A stretch of 64,000 nucleotides of DNA from Pyxidicoccus xibeiensis (GCF_024198175.1 NZ_JAJVKV010000005.1:186001-250000); one strand, 5' to 3'; positions 34,282 through 43,643 are shown, counted from the stretch's first letter. Translations and numbers: made by a program. The notes: a model not told the origin generated them from the letters alone.

Positions 34282-35697
34282 GTGCGGAATCAGGTGGTGT
34301 GTTCGGTCCTGGCAGGCGCGCTCGTCGGGGCGATGGTGGGCTGTGGTGAGGCGTCGGTACCTCGGAACGGCGAAGGACCGGGAGACGGGCCCGTGCTCCG
34401 CGCTCCGGACGCGGCGCTCCTCCAGCGCATCGAGGAGACGCGAGCGCGCGTCCTGTCGGACACCTGCTTCCGCGAGCAGCCGGACAGCGCCGGGTGCGCC
34501 TGGGTCGACCATCCATTCAACCCGTCGGAGTTCTCGATGACGGAGAGCACCGGTGAGGCCATCCTCATCGTGGACGACTTCCAGTCCCTCTCCCCGATGA
34601 TGCTGCGCTACCGGAACCGCCTGCGGGGCTACTTCCGCACGGCGGAGGACGGCACCCTCGCCGCCATTCCCTTCACCTGGCACACCCCCGCGGGCCTGCA
34701 CGAGGCGCTGGCGGCGTTCGCGGGCCCGGGCATCATTCCCGCCGAGTGGCTCCGGTCCCTGTGGGGCCCGCTGCACGACACCTACGGCTTCCACACCGGC
34801 GCGGGCCTCGGCCACGGCAACATCGTGATGTCCGCCGTGGTGGAGGCCAACCCGCGGCAGCCCCTCGTCCTGTGGAAGGACGATTCCTTCCGGGTGGCTC
34901 CGCGCGAGGCGTTCTGCGCGACTTCCACGACGCCCGAGACGCTCGCTCCGCTGCGGGAGCATGCCCGGCGGAGGGCCGAGTCCCTTCGGGCCGTCATGCG
35001 CGAGCTGAACGTGCGGTTCATCAACTACAGCCGGGGGGAGACGGTCACGACGCTTCGCGAGACGTGGGTACGGCGCTGTGGCGCCGAGGCGCCCTCCGAC
35101 GAGGTGCTCCGCGCGAAACTGCTGACGGAGGAGCCCGTCATGGAGGTGCTGTTCGGCTCTCCGGGCGTCTTCGCGGCCCATGCGGCCGCCGACGTCGCCG
35201 GCCCGGAGGAGTCCCCGTTCGACTTCCCCTCCGAGCGTTACCGCAACCGCCTGCGCGTCGGCTACCTCAGCGAGCTGGAGTCGGGCCTGGACACGGAGGG
35301 GCGCGGACCGCACGGGCACCTCCAGGGCTGGCCCGCCGCGCACGCCGCGGACCTCTATGTGAACACCGGCATCCGCCCGAGCAGACCCTTCGACTACAAC
35401 CGGACGCCGTTCCTGGTGGTCGACAACTTCGGTGTCGACGTGGCCCCCTTCGGGAGCTTCCCGACGACGTCCTGGGTGACGCCCGTCGCGCTCTCGAACT
35501 TCATCTTCCTGCGCGATGGCAAGCACGGCGCGGAGGAGCTGTCGGACGCGCTCGTGCGGACCATCATCTCGGAGATGGTGCCGTCCGGCTGCGACGCGCT
35601 TCCCGGGGGCCGGTGCAGCTACCAGGACCCGCTGAAGTTCGGGAAGACGGAAGCCATGCGCCTGGGCTACCGGGCCGTCGAGTACGTCGCGCCCTGA
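34282..35697 (+). CDS. Large secreted lipoprotein, unknown
   Basis: 471 residues from GTG 34282 (GGGAGG close upstream), with lipobox signal QVVCSVLAGALVGAMVGC. Body features: FNPSEFSMTESTGEAILIVD, LSPMMLRYRNRLRGYFRTAE, TGAGLGHGNIVMSAVVEANP, ELNVRFINYSRGETVTTLRE, PTTSWVTPVALSNFIFLRDG. The alternation of VDDF, a His/Gly-rich loop and late SNF suggests an enzyme-like subtilase-type arrangement (HGN followed by an SNF/TS block), but I cannot assign a catalytic triad with confidence. Envelope location is clear, function is not. Confidence 0.78.
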   Translation: MRNQVVCSVLAGALVGAMVGCGEASVPRNGEGPGDGPVLRAPDAALLQRIEETRARVLSDTCFREQPDSAGCAWVDHPFNPSEFSMTESTGEAILIVDDFQSLSPMMLRYRNRLRGYFRTAEDGTLAAIPFTWHTPAGLHEALAAFAGPGIIPAEWLRSLWGPLHDTYGFHTGAGLGHGNIVMSAVVEANPRQPLVLWKDDSFRVAPREAFCATSTTPETLAPLREHARRRAESLRAVMRELNVRFINYSRGETVTTLRETWVRRCGAEAPSDEVLRAKLLTEEPVMEVLFGSPGVFAAHAAADVAGPEESPFDFPSERYRNRLRVGYLSELESGLDTEGRGPHGHLQGWPAAHAADLYVNTGIRPSRPFDYNRTPFLVVDNFGVDVAPFGSFPTTSWVTPVALSNFIFLRDGKHGAEELSDALVRTIISEMVPSGCDALPGGRCSYQDPLKFGKTEAMRLGYRAVEYVAP

Positions 35698-35703
35698 TTC
35701 AGC

Positions 35704-35745
35704 CCGACCCACGCAGCCGTGGTGCTGCGTCGCGGCGTGGGTCGG
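35704..35745. terminator. Bidirectional terminator between convergent genes
   Basis: CCGACCCACGC and GCGTGGGTCGG form an 11-bp perfect stem, 6 bases after the plus-strand stop and 27 bases before the RCC1 gene stop. A small nested stem GCAGC/GCTGC lies in the loop. Confidence 0.75.
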
Positions 35746-35772
35746 TTGACGGTCAGCGGGTCAACCCCGTGC

Positions 35773-37959
35773 TCAATACAGCAGGGAGCGAACGGGCGTG
35801 ATGGCGTCGAAGAAGGTGCCAATCCCCAGCTGGCCGTCGGAGTTGTTGCCCCAGGTCCACAAGGTGCCGTCGGAGCTCACCGCCAGCATGTGGTATCCGC
35901 CGGCGGCGACGGAAGACACCCCGTTGCTCAGCCCTTGTACCTGTGTCGGCGCAGACACGGAGCTCGTGGTGCCGTTCCCTAACTGGCCCCAATTGTTGGA
36001 GCCCCCCGCCCACAAGGGCCCTGCGGAACTCACGGCCAGTGAGGAACTGCCGCCTGCCGCCACATCCACCAACCCGGTCACCGACATCTGCGCCGGCACT
36101 CTGGAACTCGAACTGCCGCCCATCAATGTGCCCCGGGTACCCCAGCCCCACGCCCATCCCGTGCCATCCGCGCGCACCGCGACAGAGTGGTAGTTTCCTC
36201 CGGACACGGCCACTGCTCCGGTCAGTCCTTGCACCTGCACCGGTATTGCGCTGTTGGTCGTCGTGCCATCCCCAAGTTGGCCGTCCCAGTTGCTCCCCCA
36301 GGCCCTCACAGTGCCGTCGTACAGCACTGCCAGCGAGTGGCTATTGCCAGTAGCGACATCCGCGACACCGCTCAACCCTTGTACCGTCACTGGCGCGGAT
36401 CTGTCGTTCATGGTCCCGTCGCCCAACTGGCCGTACCAGTTGCTGCCCCAGGCCCGAACGGTGCCGTCGTAACGCAGCGCCAGTGTGTGTGTGCCACTTG
36501 CGGCGATGCTCGTAATCCCGCTCAGAGATGGCACCTGAACAGGCACAGCGCTGCCAGAGCCCCACTCCCACACGGTGCCATCGTAGCGCAGCGCCACCGA
36601 GCGGCTGCCGGCCGCGGCGATAGCCATGACTTCGCTCAACCCCTGCACCTTTACGGGTATGGACCGGCGCGTTGTTGTCCCATCCCCGAGCTGACCGCTC
36701 CGGTTGCTACCCCAGGCCCAGACGGTGCCATCATAGAGTACCGCCAGCGAGTGCTCATATCCCGCAGCCACGGCGACTGTACCGCCGAGCTCCTCCACCG
36801 CCATCGGCACAGGGTGGCGAATCGGGACTCCGTCCCCACGCTGGCCATAATCGTTCCTGCCCCAGGCCCATACGCTGCCATCGGAGCGCAGCGCCAGCGA
36901 GTGAGCCTCGCCCACCGCGACGGCAGTCGCCCCGGTCAGGTCCTTCACTTGCACGGGTGTGTAACGACCATTCTTGGAGTCATCTCCCAACTGGCCGTAG
37001 TAGTTTTCGCCCCAGCCCCACACGGTGCCATTGGAACGCACCGCCATCGAGAAGTCGCCGCCTGTAGCCACATCCACGACCCCGCTCAGTCCTGAGACTT
37101 GCCTCGGTGTCGTCTGTTGATACGTGATGTAATAGTCGGTACCCCACGTCCACACGGTGCCGTCTGGCTTCACCACGACGGAGTGTCCATCTGCCGCGGA
37201 CACAGCCACGATTCCACTCAGCCCTTGCACCTGCACGGGCGTCAGGCTGTCAGTCGTCGTGCCATTCCCCAGCTGACCATCGTCATTGTCGCCCCAGGTC
37301 CACACGGTGCCGTCAAACCGCACGGCGATGGAGAAATAGTCTCCAGCAACCACTGCCACGACTCCGGTCAGTCCCTGCACTTGCACGGGGGTCGTGCTGT
37401 CGGTCGTCGTGCCATTTCCCAACTGACCGTAGTAATTGTCGCCCCAGGCCCACACAGTGCCATCTGGCTTCACCGCCAGCGAGTGATAGCTGCCTCCAGC
37501 CACGGACACGGCACCCGCCAATCCCTGCACCTGCACGGGCGTGGAACTGTAGCTGCTCGTGGAGCCACTCCCCAGCTGGCCATCGCTGTTGTAGCCCCAG
37601 GCCCACACGGTGCCGCCGGAGCGGATCGCCAACGAGTGATAGTGGCCCGCGGCCACGGCCACGGCTCCGCTCAGCCCCTGGACCGGCACAGGCGTGGAGC
37701 TGTCGGTCGTGGTGCCATTCCCGAGCTGGCCCAGGCTGTTGTATCCTGCCGCCCACACGGTGCTGTCGGGGCGTATCGCCAGGGAATGGTACCCTCCAGC
37801 AGCCAGACGGGCGCGTGGCCGCGCGCGCACGATTGGCGAACCAATCGACGCCGGTTCCTCTCCTGAAGGCTCCATCGGTTGGCCACAGCCGACCGCGAGC
37901 CAGATTCCGAGACAGGCTCCCAGCAACCTTCTCATCCACTGCCCTGCGCTGCTTTGCAT
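35773..37959 (-). CDS. RCC1-repeat lipoprotein
   Basis: 728 residues; GGGGAG lies 6 bases upstream of the ATG, and a second ATG at 37935 is possible. After a lipoprotein signal (LLGACLGIWLAVGCGQ), about twelve ~50-residue RCC1 units follow, each like DGTVWAWGDNYYGQLGNGTT, then PVQVQGLTGVVAVVAG and YHSLAV. Two adjacent seven-bladed propellers would use this length. RCC1 propellers on bacterial surfaces mediate binding; myxobacteria have many. The repeats are more similar to each other than expected for old propellers, suggesting recent expansion. Confidence 0.9.
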   Translation of the reverse strand: MQSSAGQWMRRLLGACLGIWLAVGCGQPMEPSGEEPASIGSPIVRARPRARLAAGGYHSLAIRPDSTVWAAGYNSLGQLGNGTTTDSSTPVPVQGLSGAVAVAAGHYHSLAIRSGGTVWAWGYNSDGQLGSGSTSSYSSTPVQVQGLAGAVSVAGGSYHSLAVKPDGTVWAWGDNYYGQLGNGTTTDSTTPVQVQGLTGVVAVVAGDYFSIAVRFDGTVWTWGDNDDGQLGNGTTTDSLTPVQVQGLSGIVAVSAADGHSVVVKPDGTVWTWGTDYYITYQQTTPRQVSGLSGVVDVATGGDFSMAVRSNGTVWGWGENYYGQLGDDSKNGRYTPVQVKDLTGATAVAVGEAHSLALRSDGSVWAWGRNDYGQRGDGVPIRHPVPMAVEELGGTVAVAAGYEHSLAVLYDGTVWAWGSNRSGQLGDGTTTRRSIPVKVQGLSEVMAIAAAGSRSVALRYDGTVWEWGSGSAVPVQVPSLSGITSIAASGTHTLALRYDGTVRAWGSNWYGQLGDGTMNDRSAPVTVQGLSGVADVATGNSHSLAVLYDGTVRAWGSNWDGQLGDGTTTNSAIPVQVQGLTGAVAVSGGNYHSVAVRADGTGWAWGWGTRGTLMGGSSSSRVPAQMSVTGLVDVAAGGSSSLAVSSAGPLWAGGSNNWGQLGNGTTSSVSAPTQVQGLSNGVSSVAAGGYHMLAVSSDGTLWTWGNNSDGQLGIGTFFDAITPVRSLLY
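35900..37800. repeat. Tandem ~150-bp repeats encoding RCC1 blades
   Basis: Short landmarks such as GCCCCAGGCCCACACGGTGCC and CCCAGCTGGCC recur about a dozen times at roughly 150-base spacing, in register with the protein repeats. Assembly collapse or expansion errors are a risk here. Confidence 0.8.
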
Positions 37960-38197
37960 TTGTCACTCCCCGGCTTACGGATTTGGCGGCTTTGGCCGGC
38001 ATTGCCGTGAGTGAACTAGAGCAACTCTGGAACCGTTGGGCAATCGCCACGTCCGGCAGAACCATGCCCTGGGGCGCAGGCAGCTATTCAGAACCTTGCA
38101 TGTGGTTGCTTTGACGGGGGTGCGTGCGACCCATGCTGCAACGACTTACAGCACGGTGGACAGCCCCGCCCATCGTGTCGCTCGGGTCACGGGCGCA

Positions 38198-39166
38198 TCA
38201 CATCGTGATGACCACCTTCCCTCGGGTGCGTCTTGCTTCGAGATGCCGGATTGCGTCGGGAACCTCGCTCAGCGGGAACTGCCGGTCGACGAACGGGACG
38301 ACCTTGCCAGCTTCGATGAGCTCCTTGATGAAGGTCAGGCTCTCCCGGTTCGGCGTCGACAGGAAGCCGCGGAACTTCCTGCCTCTGGAGCTCGAAAACA
38401 GCGGGCCTAGCAGCAGGGTCTGGAAGAGCGACCCGGTGGAGCCCCCGGCCAGGACGTAGACGCCCGTGGGACTCAGGGCACGCTTGAAGTCGAAGAGGGA
38501 GCGATAGGCCGCGGCGTCGAAGATGAGGTCGTACTGCTTCCCGTTTCGGGTGACATCCTCCCGGGTGGAGTCAATCACGTGGTCGGCTCCGAGGGCGCGC
38601 ACCATGTCCTGCTTCCCGGTGCCGCAGACCCCGGTGACCTCCGCTCCGAAGGACCTGGCGAGCTGCACGGCGAACGAGCCCACGCCGCCCGACGCGCCGT
38701 GAACCAGGACGCGTTGGCCCGCCTGAATCCGGCCGATGTCGCGGAGGCCATGGAGCGCGGTAACGGCGGCCATGGGCACGGCGGCCGCCTGCTCGAAGGT
38801 CAGGTTCGCCGGCTTCGGCAACAGCCCCTTTTCGCGAGCGCACACGTACTCGGCAAAGGCGCCGAAGCCGCAGTCGGAGATATCTCCGAAGACCTCGTCG
38901 CCGGGTTGAAGTTGCGTGATGCTCTTTCCGACGGCGACGACCCGGCCCGCGACATCCGACCCGAGGATGGGGAATCTGGGTCTGCGGAGTCCGAGCGCGA
39001 GACGCATGACGAAGGGCTCACCTCGCATGAGATGAGCGTCGGCCGCGTTCACGGACGCCGCGCGGACCGCGAGCAGGACCTCGTCGTCACGGGGGACCGG
39101 CGTCTCGACCTCTTCGGGCCGGAGGACGTCGGGGGACCCATATCGGGGACAGACGATGGCTTTCAT
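38198..39166 (-). CDS. NAD(P)-dependent quinone oxidoreductase-like MDR enzyme
   Basis: 322 residues of the zinc-free medium-chain dehydrogenase type. KAIVCPRYGSPDVLRPEEVE, SVNAADAHLMRG, ILGSDVAGRVVAVGKSITQL and the nucleotide-binding VLVHGASGGVGSFAVQLARS are diagnostic. The end, AIRHLEARRTRGKVVITM, is complete. It should reduce quinones or enones with NADPH in the cytoplasm. It stands alone, next to a transposase scrap. Confidence 0.9.
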   Translation of the reverse strand: MKAIVCPRYGSPDVLRPEEVETPVPRDDEVLLAVRAASVNAADAHLMRGEPFVMRLALGLRRPRFPILGSDVAGRVVAVGKSITQLQPGDEVFGDISDCGFGAFAEYVCAREKGLLPKPANLTFEQAAAVPMAAVTALHGLRDIGRIQAGQRVLVHGASGGVGSFAVQLARSFGAEVTGVCGTGKQDMVRALGADHVIDSTREDVTRNGKQYDLIFDAAAYRSLFDFKRALSPTGVYVLAGGSTGSLFQTLLLGPLFSSSRGRKFRGFLSTPNRESLTFIKELIEAGKVVPFVDRQFPLSEVPDAIRHLEARRTRGKVVITM

Positions 39167-39206
39167 TGCGTTCCCTACGAGTGACGGCCGGTTTCATTTC
39201 CGGGCG

Positions 39207-39300
39207 TGGTGTTGTGGCCACTCGCTCGAAGTCGAACGGGCGGATGTCGCCCGGAGAGAAGTGGCGACGCTTCCGGTTGTAGAACACCTTGGCGCCCATC
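39207..39300 (-). pseudogene. IS3-family transposase C-terminal scrap
   Basis: On the minus strand a frame reads AKVFYNRKRRHFSPGDIRPF DFERVA (two adjoining runs), the end of the DDE domain of IS3-type OrfB proteins (usual form VFYNRKRRHSTLG, then P-FE). Only ~28 residues survive and no inverted repeats are seen. It shows that an insertion sequence once lay between the MDR gene and the lipoprotein-like frame. Confidence 0.6.
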
Positions 39301-39400
39301 CCGGCCTGGCGCTCCATCTGACCGCGCATCTTCACTCTGGCACACCCTTGCATTTCGTGTGCGGGACCGGCCGCTGGGGATGTGTTGCGACGAAGGCAGC

Positions 39401-40231
39401 ATGACGCGGTCGAGCTGGGGCAGGTGGGCGGTCATCCGGTCCCCCACCGGGGCGCTCATCTTCGGGGCGGTGGGGTGCGGCGAGGACGGCGAGCGGAAGC
39501 AATGGGACTGCGAGCGCGGTGCCTGGGAGTCGGCGCGTCAATGCCGCTATCGCTATGCCTACACCGTCGGGACGCTCTTCGAGCGCACCCGCGGCGCCAC
39601 CGGCATCCGGCTCTCCAGCCCCACGCTGGAGCCGGACGTCGCCGGCCTCTGCCAGAAGCGCTCGCGGCACACATCGGCGATGCGTTTGCCGCACCCCGAA
39701 CGCCAATGCCGCCTGATTCATGACGCGGAAGAGTCCTTCGGCATCCGGGAGGCTCCGAGCGCTCCCGGCGCCAAGACATGCGAGACCGTGGCGAGCGACA
39801 TGGCCTCCAGCGCGTTGCTTGCCACGTCGCCCGGCAGGGGCCTCCCGCGTGCGGTGTCCTCATCCCGGCAGGGTCGTAGCGAAGAACGCGACAGGGGTTG
39901 GCGTGCATCGAGCGCCCGAACGCCGCGTCATCGTGAGTTGCTGCCAGGGCCTCTCCAGCCGTCACGGCTACAGACGGAGCGCCTGGCGTACGCACCGCCG
40001 CGTCATCATTCATTGCCGCCGCGCCGCTGTCGTGTGCCTCCTCCGAGGGCTCCTCGCAGTTTGGAGGCGGAAGCGTCATGGCCACCGCCGCGCCACTGTC
40101 GGGCGCCTCATCCGAAGCCTCTCCACCATCTGGAGGTGGCATCCCGCCGGGCCCCCGGGGCGCCGACTCGTTCCTGGGCCCGAGCGCCCGCCAGAGCGCC
40201 TCCGCTGACGCGAGCACGTCCTCCTCCGTGA
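39401..40231 (+). CDS. Possible lipoprotein-like frame, antisense to TetR tail
   Basis: 276 codons with GAAGG just upstream. The N-terminal ~100 residues look like a real lipoprotein (ALIFGAVGCGEDGERKQWDC, then YRYAYTVGTLFERTRGATGI) with good third-position GC. The C-terminal half is Arg/Pro/Ser-rich and resembles non-coding antisense of the TetR gene. Either this gene is truncated and reads into its neighbour, or only the N-terminal part is genuine. The two overlapping genes cannot both be ordinary full-length proteins. Confidence 0.3.
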   Translation: MTRSSWGRWAVIRSPTGALIFGAVGCGEDGERKQWDCERGAWESARQCRYRYAYTVGTLFERTRGATGIRLSSPTLEPDVAGLCQKRSRHTSAMRLPHPERQCRLIHDAEESFGIREAPSAPGAKTCETVASDMASSALLATSPGRGLPRAVSSSRQGRSEERDRGWRASSARTPRHRELLPGPLQPSRLQTERLAYAPPRHHSLPPRRCRVPPPRAPRSLEAEASWPPPRHCRAPHPKPLHHLEVASRRAPGAPTRSWARAPARAPPLTRARPPP

Positions 40232-40754
40232 CTGCGCCTTCCCGCCTTGCCGCCACCCGCCCCAGCTCTGCCAGTGCGCCCCACACCAGGCACGTCCTCG
40301 CCATCGTGGAACCCGGCTCCAGCACTCCTTCGCGCTCGCCCTGGCTGACGACCTCCCGGACCAGGTCTCGCACCCGCCAGCCTCGCTCGTCGTCCGGCCC
40401 CTGCTCCGGACGGGCGTGCAGGAGGACGAAGCTGAAGACGCCGGGCATCCGCAATACGTAGTGGGCCAGCAGCCTCCAGAGGGCGAAGAAGCCTTCGCGA
40501 AAGCCCGCCCCCTCGTCCGTGCTGGCCATCTGGAACTCGTAGCGCGCATAGCGGTACAGCTCGTCGTCGGAGAAGTCCCGAATGGCCAGCGCACAGCCCC
40601 GCTTGCTGCCGTAGCGCCGATACAGCGAGCCCACCGACATGCGCATCACCCGCGCCAGCTCCGCGGCCGGAGTCTTGTCGTAGCCCCGCTGCGCCATCAC
40701 CGCCGCCGCCTCCTCCATCCGCGTGGCCATGAACTGCTGGTACAGCTCCATCAT
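39456..40754 (-). CDS. TetR/AcrR-family regulator with abnormally long C-terminus
   Basis: 432 residues from ATG 40754 (AGGGGG upstream), twice the normal length. Residues 1-~200 are a normal TetR: QRGYDKTPAAELARVMRMSV, GSLYRRYGSKRGCALAIRDF, then a helical ligand domain to ALWRALGPRNES. From ~205 there is an imperfect duplication (PPPDGGEASDEAPDSGAAVA / PPPNCEEPSEEAHDSGAAA), then Arg/Cys-rich sequence that looks like readthrough antisense to a plus-strand frame. The native stop was probably lost by frameshift. A perfect palindrome 33 bases upstream of the start is its likely operator. Confidence 0.75.
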   Translation of the reverse strand: MMELYQQFMATRMEEAAAVMAQRGYDKTPAAELARVMRMSVGSLYRRYGSKRGCALAIRDFSDDELYRYARYEFQMASTDEGAGFREGFFALWRLLAHYVLRMPGVFSFVLLHARPEQGPDDERGWRVRDLVREVVSQGEREGVLEPGSTMARTCLVWGALAELGRVAARREGAVTEEDVLASAEALWRALGPRNESAPRGPGGMPPPDGGEASDEAPDSGAAVAMTLPPPNCEEPSEEAHDSGAAAMNDDAAVRTPGAPSVAVTAGEALAATHDDAAFGRSMHANPCRVLRYDPAGMRTPHAGGPCRATWQATRWRPCRSPRSRMSWRRERSEPPGCRRTLPRHESGGIGVRGAANASPMCAASASGRGRRRPAPAWGWRAGCRWRRGCARRASRRCRHSDSGIDAPTPRHRARSPIASARRPRRTPPPRR

Positions 40755-40786
40755 CTGCCCACCCCCTGCCGGACCGACCCGCCCGT

Positions 40787-40804
40787 GGAAGGAACGTTCC
40801 TTCC
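40787..40804. promoter_or_regulatory. 18-bp perfect palindrome, likely TetR operator
   Basis: GGAAGGAACGTTCCTTCC is a perfect palindrome 33 bases upstream of the TetR start codon, the position expected for autorepression. Confidence 0.7.
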
Positions 40805-41498
40805 GCCAGCACCTTCCTACCGGGTGGGGCTGACATGCCGACGACGGACGACCGGGCAGGTCCGCTGCGGCCCACGGTGCGCGCGAGTCCGGAAGGCCTT
40901 TCGAAGGTTCAGGCGATGCGGGCTCTCTCCAAGTCTGGAGGCAAATCCTCCCGAGAGCCTGCCCAGGGCATGTCCCGGACTGCCCCGGGGCGTGCGGCAC
41001 TGGCACGGAAGGTCCGCACGGGGAAGCTGCCCTTCCCGCCCTGGTGCTTGGAAGGAACACTCATTCCACGGGGGCGCGCCCCTTTCGCCCTGTCAGGCAG
41101 AAATCATCCACGTCTTGCCTGATGAGCATGGCTTCCTCGCAAGGAAGAGTATCGACCGAGGTGCGAACAATTGGAATTGCCCTTCCGGGCAGGAGAGGTG
41201 GGTCGCCACGGCCCGCGCTCTCGGGCTACAGCCTCCCAGCTCATGCCTGTGCACCAGCGCCACTGGCAACCATACCTGCCAGGAGTGGCCTGCCCCGCAG
41301 CCCGCGAGCAAGACCTGGATACCTCCCTCTGGGGCAGGTCTCCCGGGCCTGGCACTTCGGACCTGCATCGAGCCCGGATGTGACAGGTCGGATGCAACTG
41401 ATTGCATGGAAGATTGAATGTCAGGCCTTGCTTCTAGGGTGTCTGGTCATGGGCGCATTCACGCCCATGTTACGCGGCACTTGCAAGGAGTTGGTTGA
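40805..41498. other. Long intergenic region with second TetR-type site
   Basis: 694 bases to the start of the large propeller gene. A second, imperfect copy of the palindrome, GGAAGGAACACTCATTCC, is at 41050-41067 (4 mismatches of 18). No reading frame here has convincing composition. AAGGAG at 41485 is the ribosome binding site of the next gene. The double site suggests that TetR also controls a promoter in this region. Confidence 0.5.
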
Positions 41499-43643
41499 AT
41501 GTACAACAAGCTATTCGGTACTCTCGCAACCACGGGCATCCGGGGGACGCACTACACGCGTGGCTCGAACTACGTCTATTACGTACAGCAAGGCAACAAC
41601 AACGGCATCCTCGGACGCATCCGCACCACGCCGTTGGAACGGGTCTCGAGTGGCAACACCGAGGCCACGGTGAACACGCAGTTCAACCTGGATGACGGCG
41701 TCACGGACCTGCGGTGGATGGAGGTCTTCGGGGCCACGCGAGAACTGCAGGGCATCGGGGCGACCCGGCTGTACAAGTACTCCGATGCGCCCGCCGGTGG
41801 GCTGGCCGCCATCGAACCCACCACCCTGCCGGGCCTCACCTACAACGCCCTGCGGTTCACCGAAAACGGGCAGGGCAACAACTACTACGCGGTGAGACTG
41901 GGCTCGAGCAACTACGCCGTCGTCCGCTTCTACCTGGACACCACGACCTCACCCGCGAAGACTCGCATCGAGTGGTTCACCTACAAGCTGAACTTCAACC
42001 CTGCGATGTGGGCGCTCTTCAACTGCCTCGATCCACGTGACATCGTCATGTCCCCGGACGAGCAGACGGCCTACATCTCCGATGGCACGTGCATCTACAG
42101 CGTGGACAACCAGAGCACGGCGCAGGCCCCCAACTTCACGGCGGACCTGCGGTCCCACATCCTCTCCGCGGAGGTGGACCAGCCGCAGCAGATGGCGCTC
42201 TTCGGCCAGGACCTGTACGTGGTGGACGCCAACAGGCTCCTCAAGGTCGACCCGCGGAGCGGGGTGACGACCGCCGTGGTCTCGGGGCTGAACCTGGGCG
42301 TGGGCCTGCTGATCGACGAGGCCCGGAGGACGGCCTACGTCTCCAACCAGGGCGGCGAGCTGTACTCGGTGGACCTGGCCCACCCGACGCCCTCGCTGCG
42401 CCCGGTGCTGGGTGTCTCTCCGCTGCCGGGCTCCAGCGGCTTCATGACGTGGACGGATGACACTCGCAGCGCCTTCTACGTCACGGTGCCCAACCCGGTG
42501 AACGAGGTCCTCCGGGTGGACCTCAACAGCCTGACACGCTCCGTGGTGCTCAGCTCCGCGGACGGCCCGGTGGACCCGTGGAGCGTCGAGGTGCTCTCTG
42601 AAAGCCGGCTCTTCGTGGCCAGCGACCGAGAGCTGGGTGACCTCGAGCTGTCCTTCGCCAACGGCGAGCTGGTCATGGGCATTGGCCTGGTGCCCTTCCA
42701 GTTCATCAACAACCCGTCCATGACCCCGCTCCCGGCACCGGAGGACATGGGCAAGGCGGACACCACGCGTGCCGCGGGCTACTTCTTCCAGGTCCACAAC
42801 GTGCCCTTCGGCGGCTCGCTGGGACTGATGATCAACCACCGCAGGGCGAACACAGAGGGCATCAAGTTCTACCGGCTCACCCTCACCAACGAGGACGGCG
42901 TCTCCCGCCTCATCACCTACCCGTTCACGGACCTGAAGTGGCATGCGACGGGCGGTGAGCCCAAGTGGGTGCCCACGACCTCCAACGCCACGGGCACGGG
43001 TGGCACGCCGGCCAATGCCTTCGCCGTCCGTGGCTCGGAGGAACACTGGTACAACCCCAACCTTGGCGCCATCATCCACACGAACATCGGCGACAACGGG
43101 CTGTGCACGCTTCGAGTCGACTTCTTCGACACCCATGGGGCGCTGCTGCCCGCGCACAGCGTGAGCAAGCAGCTCCGCATCGACAACACCTACACGAATG
43201 CCATGGTGACCCTGCCCCGGCTGGGCAGCGCCACGCAGGCGCCCGAGCCGGGTGTCTACCCGCTGATGGACTGCGGGTGCATCACCTACGTCAGCAAGAA
43301 TGACCTGGTGGCAGTGGACTTCTCGGCCTGGCATCCGAAGCGCTCTGGACGCTACTACCTGTCCTTCGCCCGGGGCGGCGCGTACCTGCCGGCGCTCTAC
43401 GAGGAGGGATCTTTGGACAGCGTCCAGGTGCTGCACACCCGGGAGACCACCTCGGCCGCTGGCAACCCTCCCATGCGTGTGGGCCACATCATCGGTAACT
43501 GCAACGTGGCCAACGTGAGCATCCAGTTGTGGGTGCCAGCGCACATCATCGACGGCTACCGGTGGCTCGGCTACGGCGCCTCCCAGGCGGCGCACTTCAC
43601 CTTCGTGCCGGATTCCGTGACGATGAGCACGCCCTGGCCTTGA
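41499..43643 (+). CDS. Large beta-propeller protein, unknown
   Basis: 714 residues; AAGGAG 8 bases before the ATG fixes the start. There is no recognisable signal peptide. Residues ~150-430 are an NHL/YVTN-like propeller: CLDPRDIVMSPDEQTAYISD, MALFGQDLYVVDANRLLKVD, LLIDEARRTAYVSNQGGELY. The C-terminal ~270 residues form other beta domains (GYFFQVHNVPFGGSLGLMIN, TNIGDNGLCTLRVDFFDTHG, CGCITYVSKNDLVAVDFSAW, GHIIGNCNVANVSIQLWVPA). It may act at the cell surface by a non-Sec route or inside the cell; family unknown. Confidence 0.8.
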   Translation: MYNKLFGTLATTGIRGTHYTRGSNYVYYVQQGNNNGILGRIRTTPLERVSSGNTEATVNTQFNLDDGVTDLRWMEVFGATRELQGIGATRLYKYSDAPAGGLAAIEPTTLPGLTYNALRFTENGQGNNYYAVRLGSSNYAVVRFYLDTTTSPAKTRIEWFTYKLNFNPAMWALFNCLDPRDIVMSPDEQTAYISDGTCIYSVDNQSTAQAPNFTADLRSHILSAEVDQPQQMALFGQDLYVVDANRLLKVDPRSGVTTAVVSGLNLGVGLLIDEARRTAYVSNQGGELYSVDLAHPTPSLRPVLGVSPLPGSSGFMTWTDDTRSAFYVTVPNPVNEVLRVDLNSLTRSVVLSSADGPVDPWSVEVLSESRLFVASDRELGDLELSFANGELVMGIGLVPFQFINNPSMTPLPAPEDMGKADTTRAAGYFFQVHNVPFGGSLGLMINHRRANTEGIKFYRLTLTNEDGVSRLITYPFTDLKWHATGGEPKWVPTTSNATGTGGTPANAFAVRGSEEHWYNPNLGAIIHTNIGDNGLCTLRVDFFDTHGALLPAHSVSKQLRIDNTYTNAMVTLPRLGSATQAPEPGVYPLMDCGCITYVSKNDLVAVDFSAWHPKRSGRYYLSFARGGAYLPALYEEGSLDSVQVLHTRETTSAAGNPPMRVGHIIGNCNVANVSIQLWVPAHIIDGYRWLGYGASQAAHFTFVPDSVTMSTPWP

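Noticed and set aside
35773..37959. CRISPR-like periodic repeats
   Set aside because: The repeats are ~150 bp, imperfect, in frame and encode RCC1 blades; no array of short repeats with unique spacers is seen anywhere in the window.
41101..41407. Minus-strand small frames in the TetR-propeller gap
   Set aside because: Composition is unlike real genes, no ribosome binding site and no recognisable protein features.
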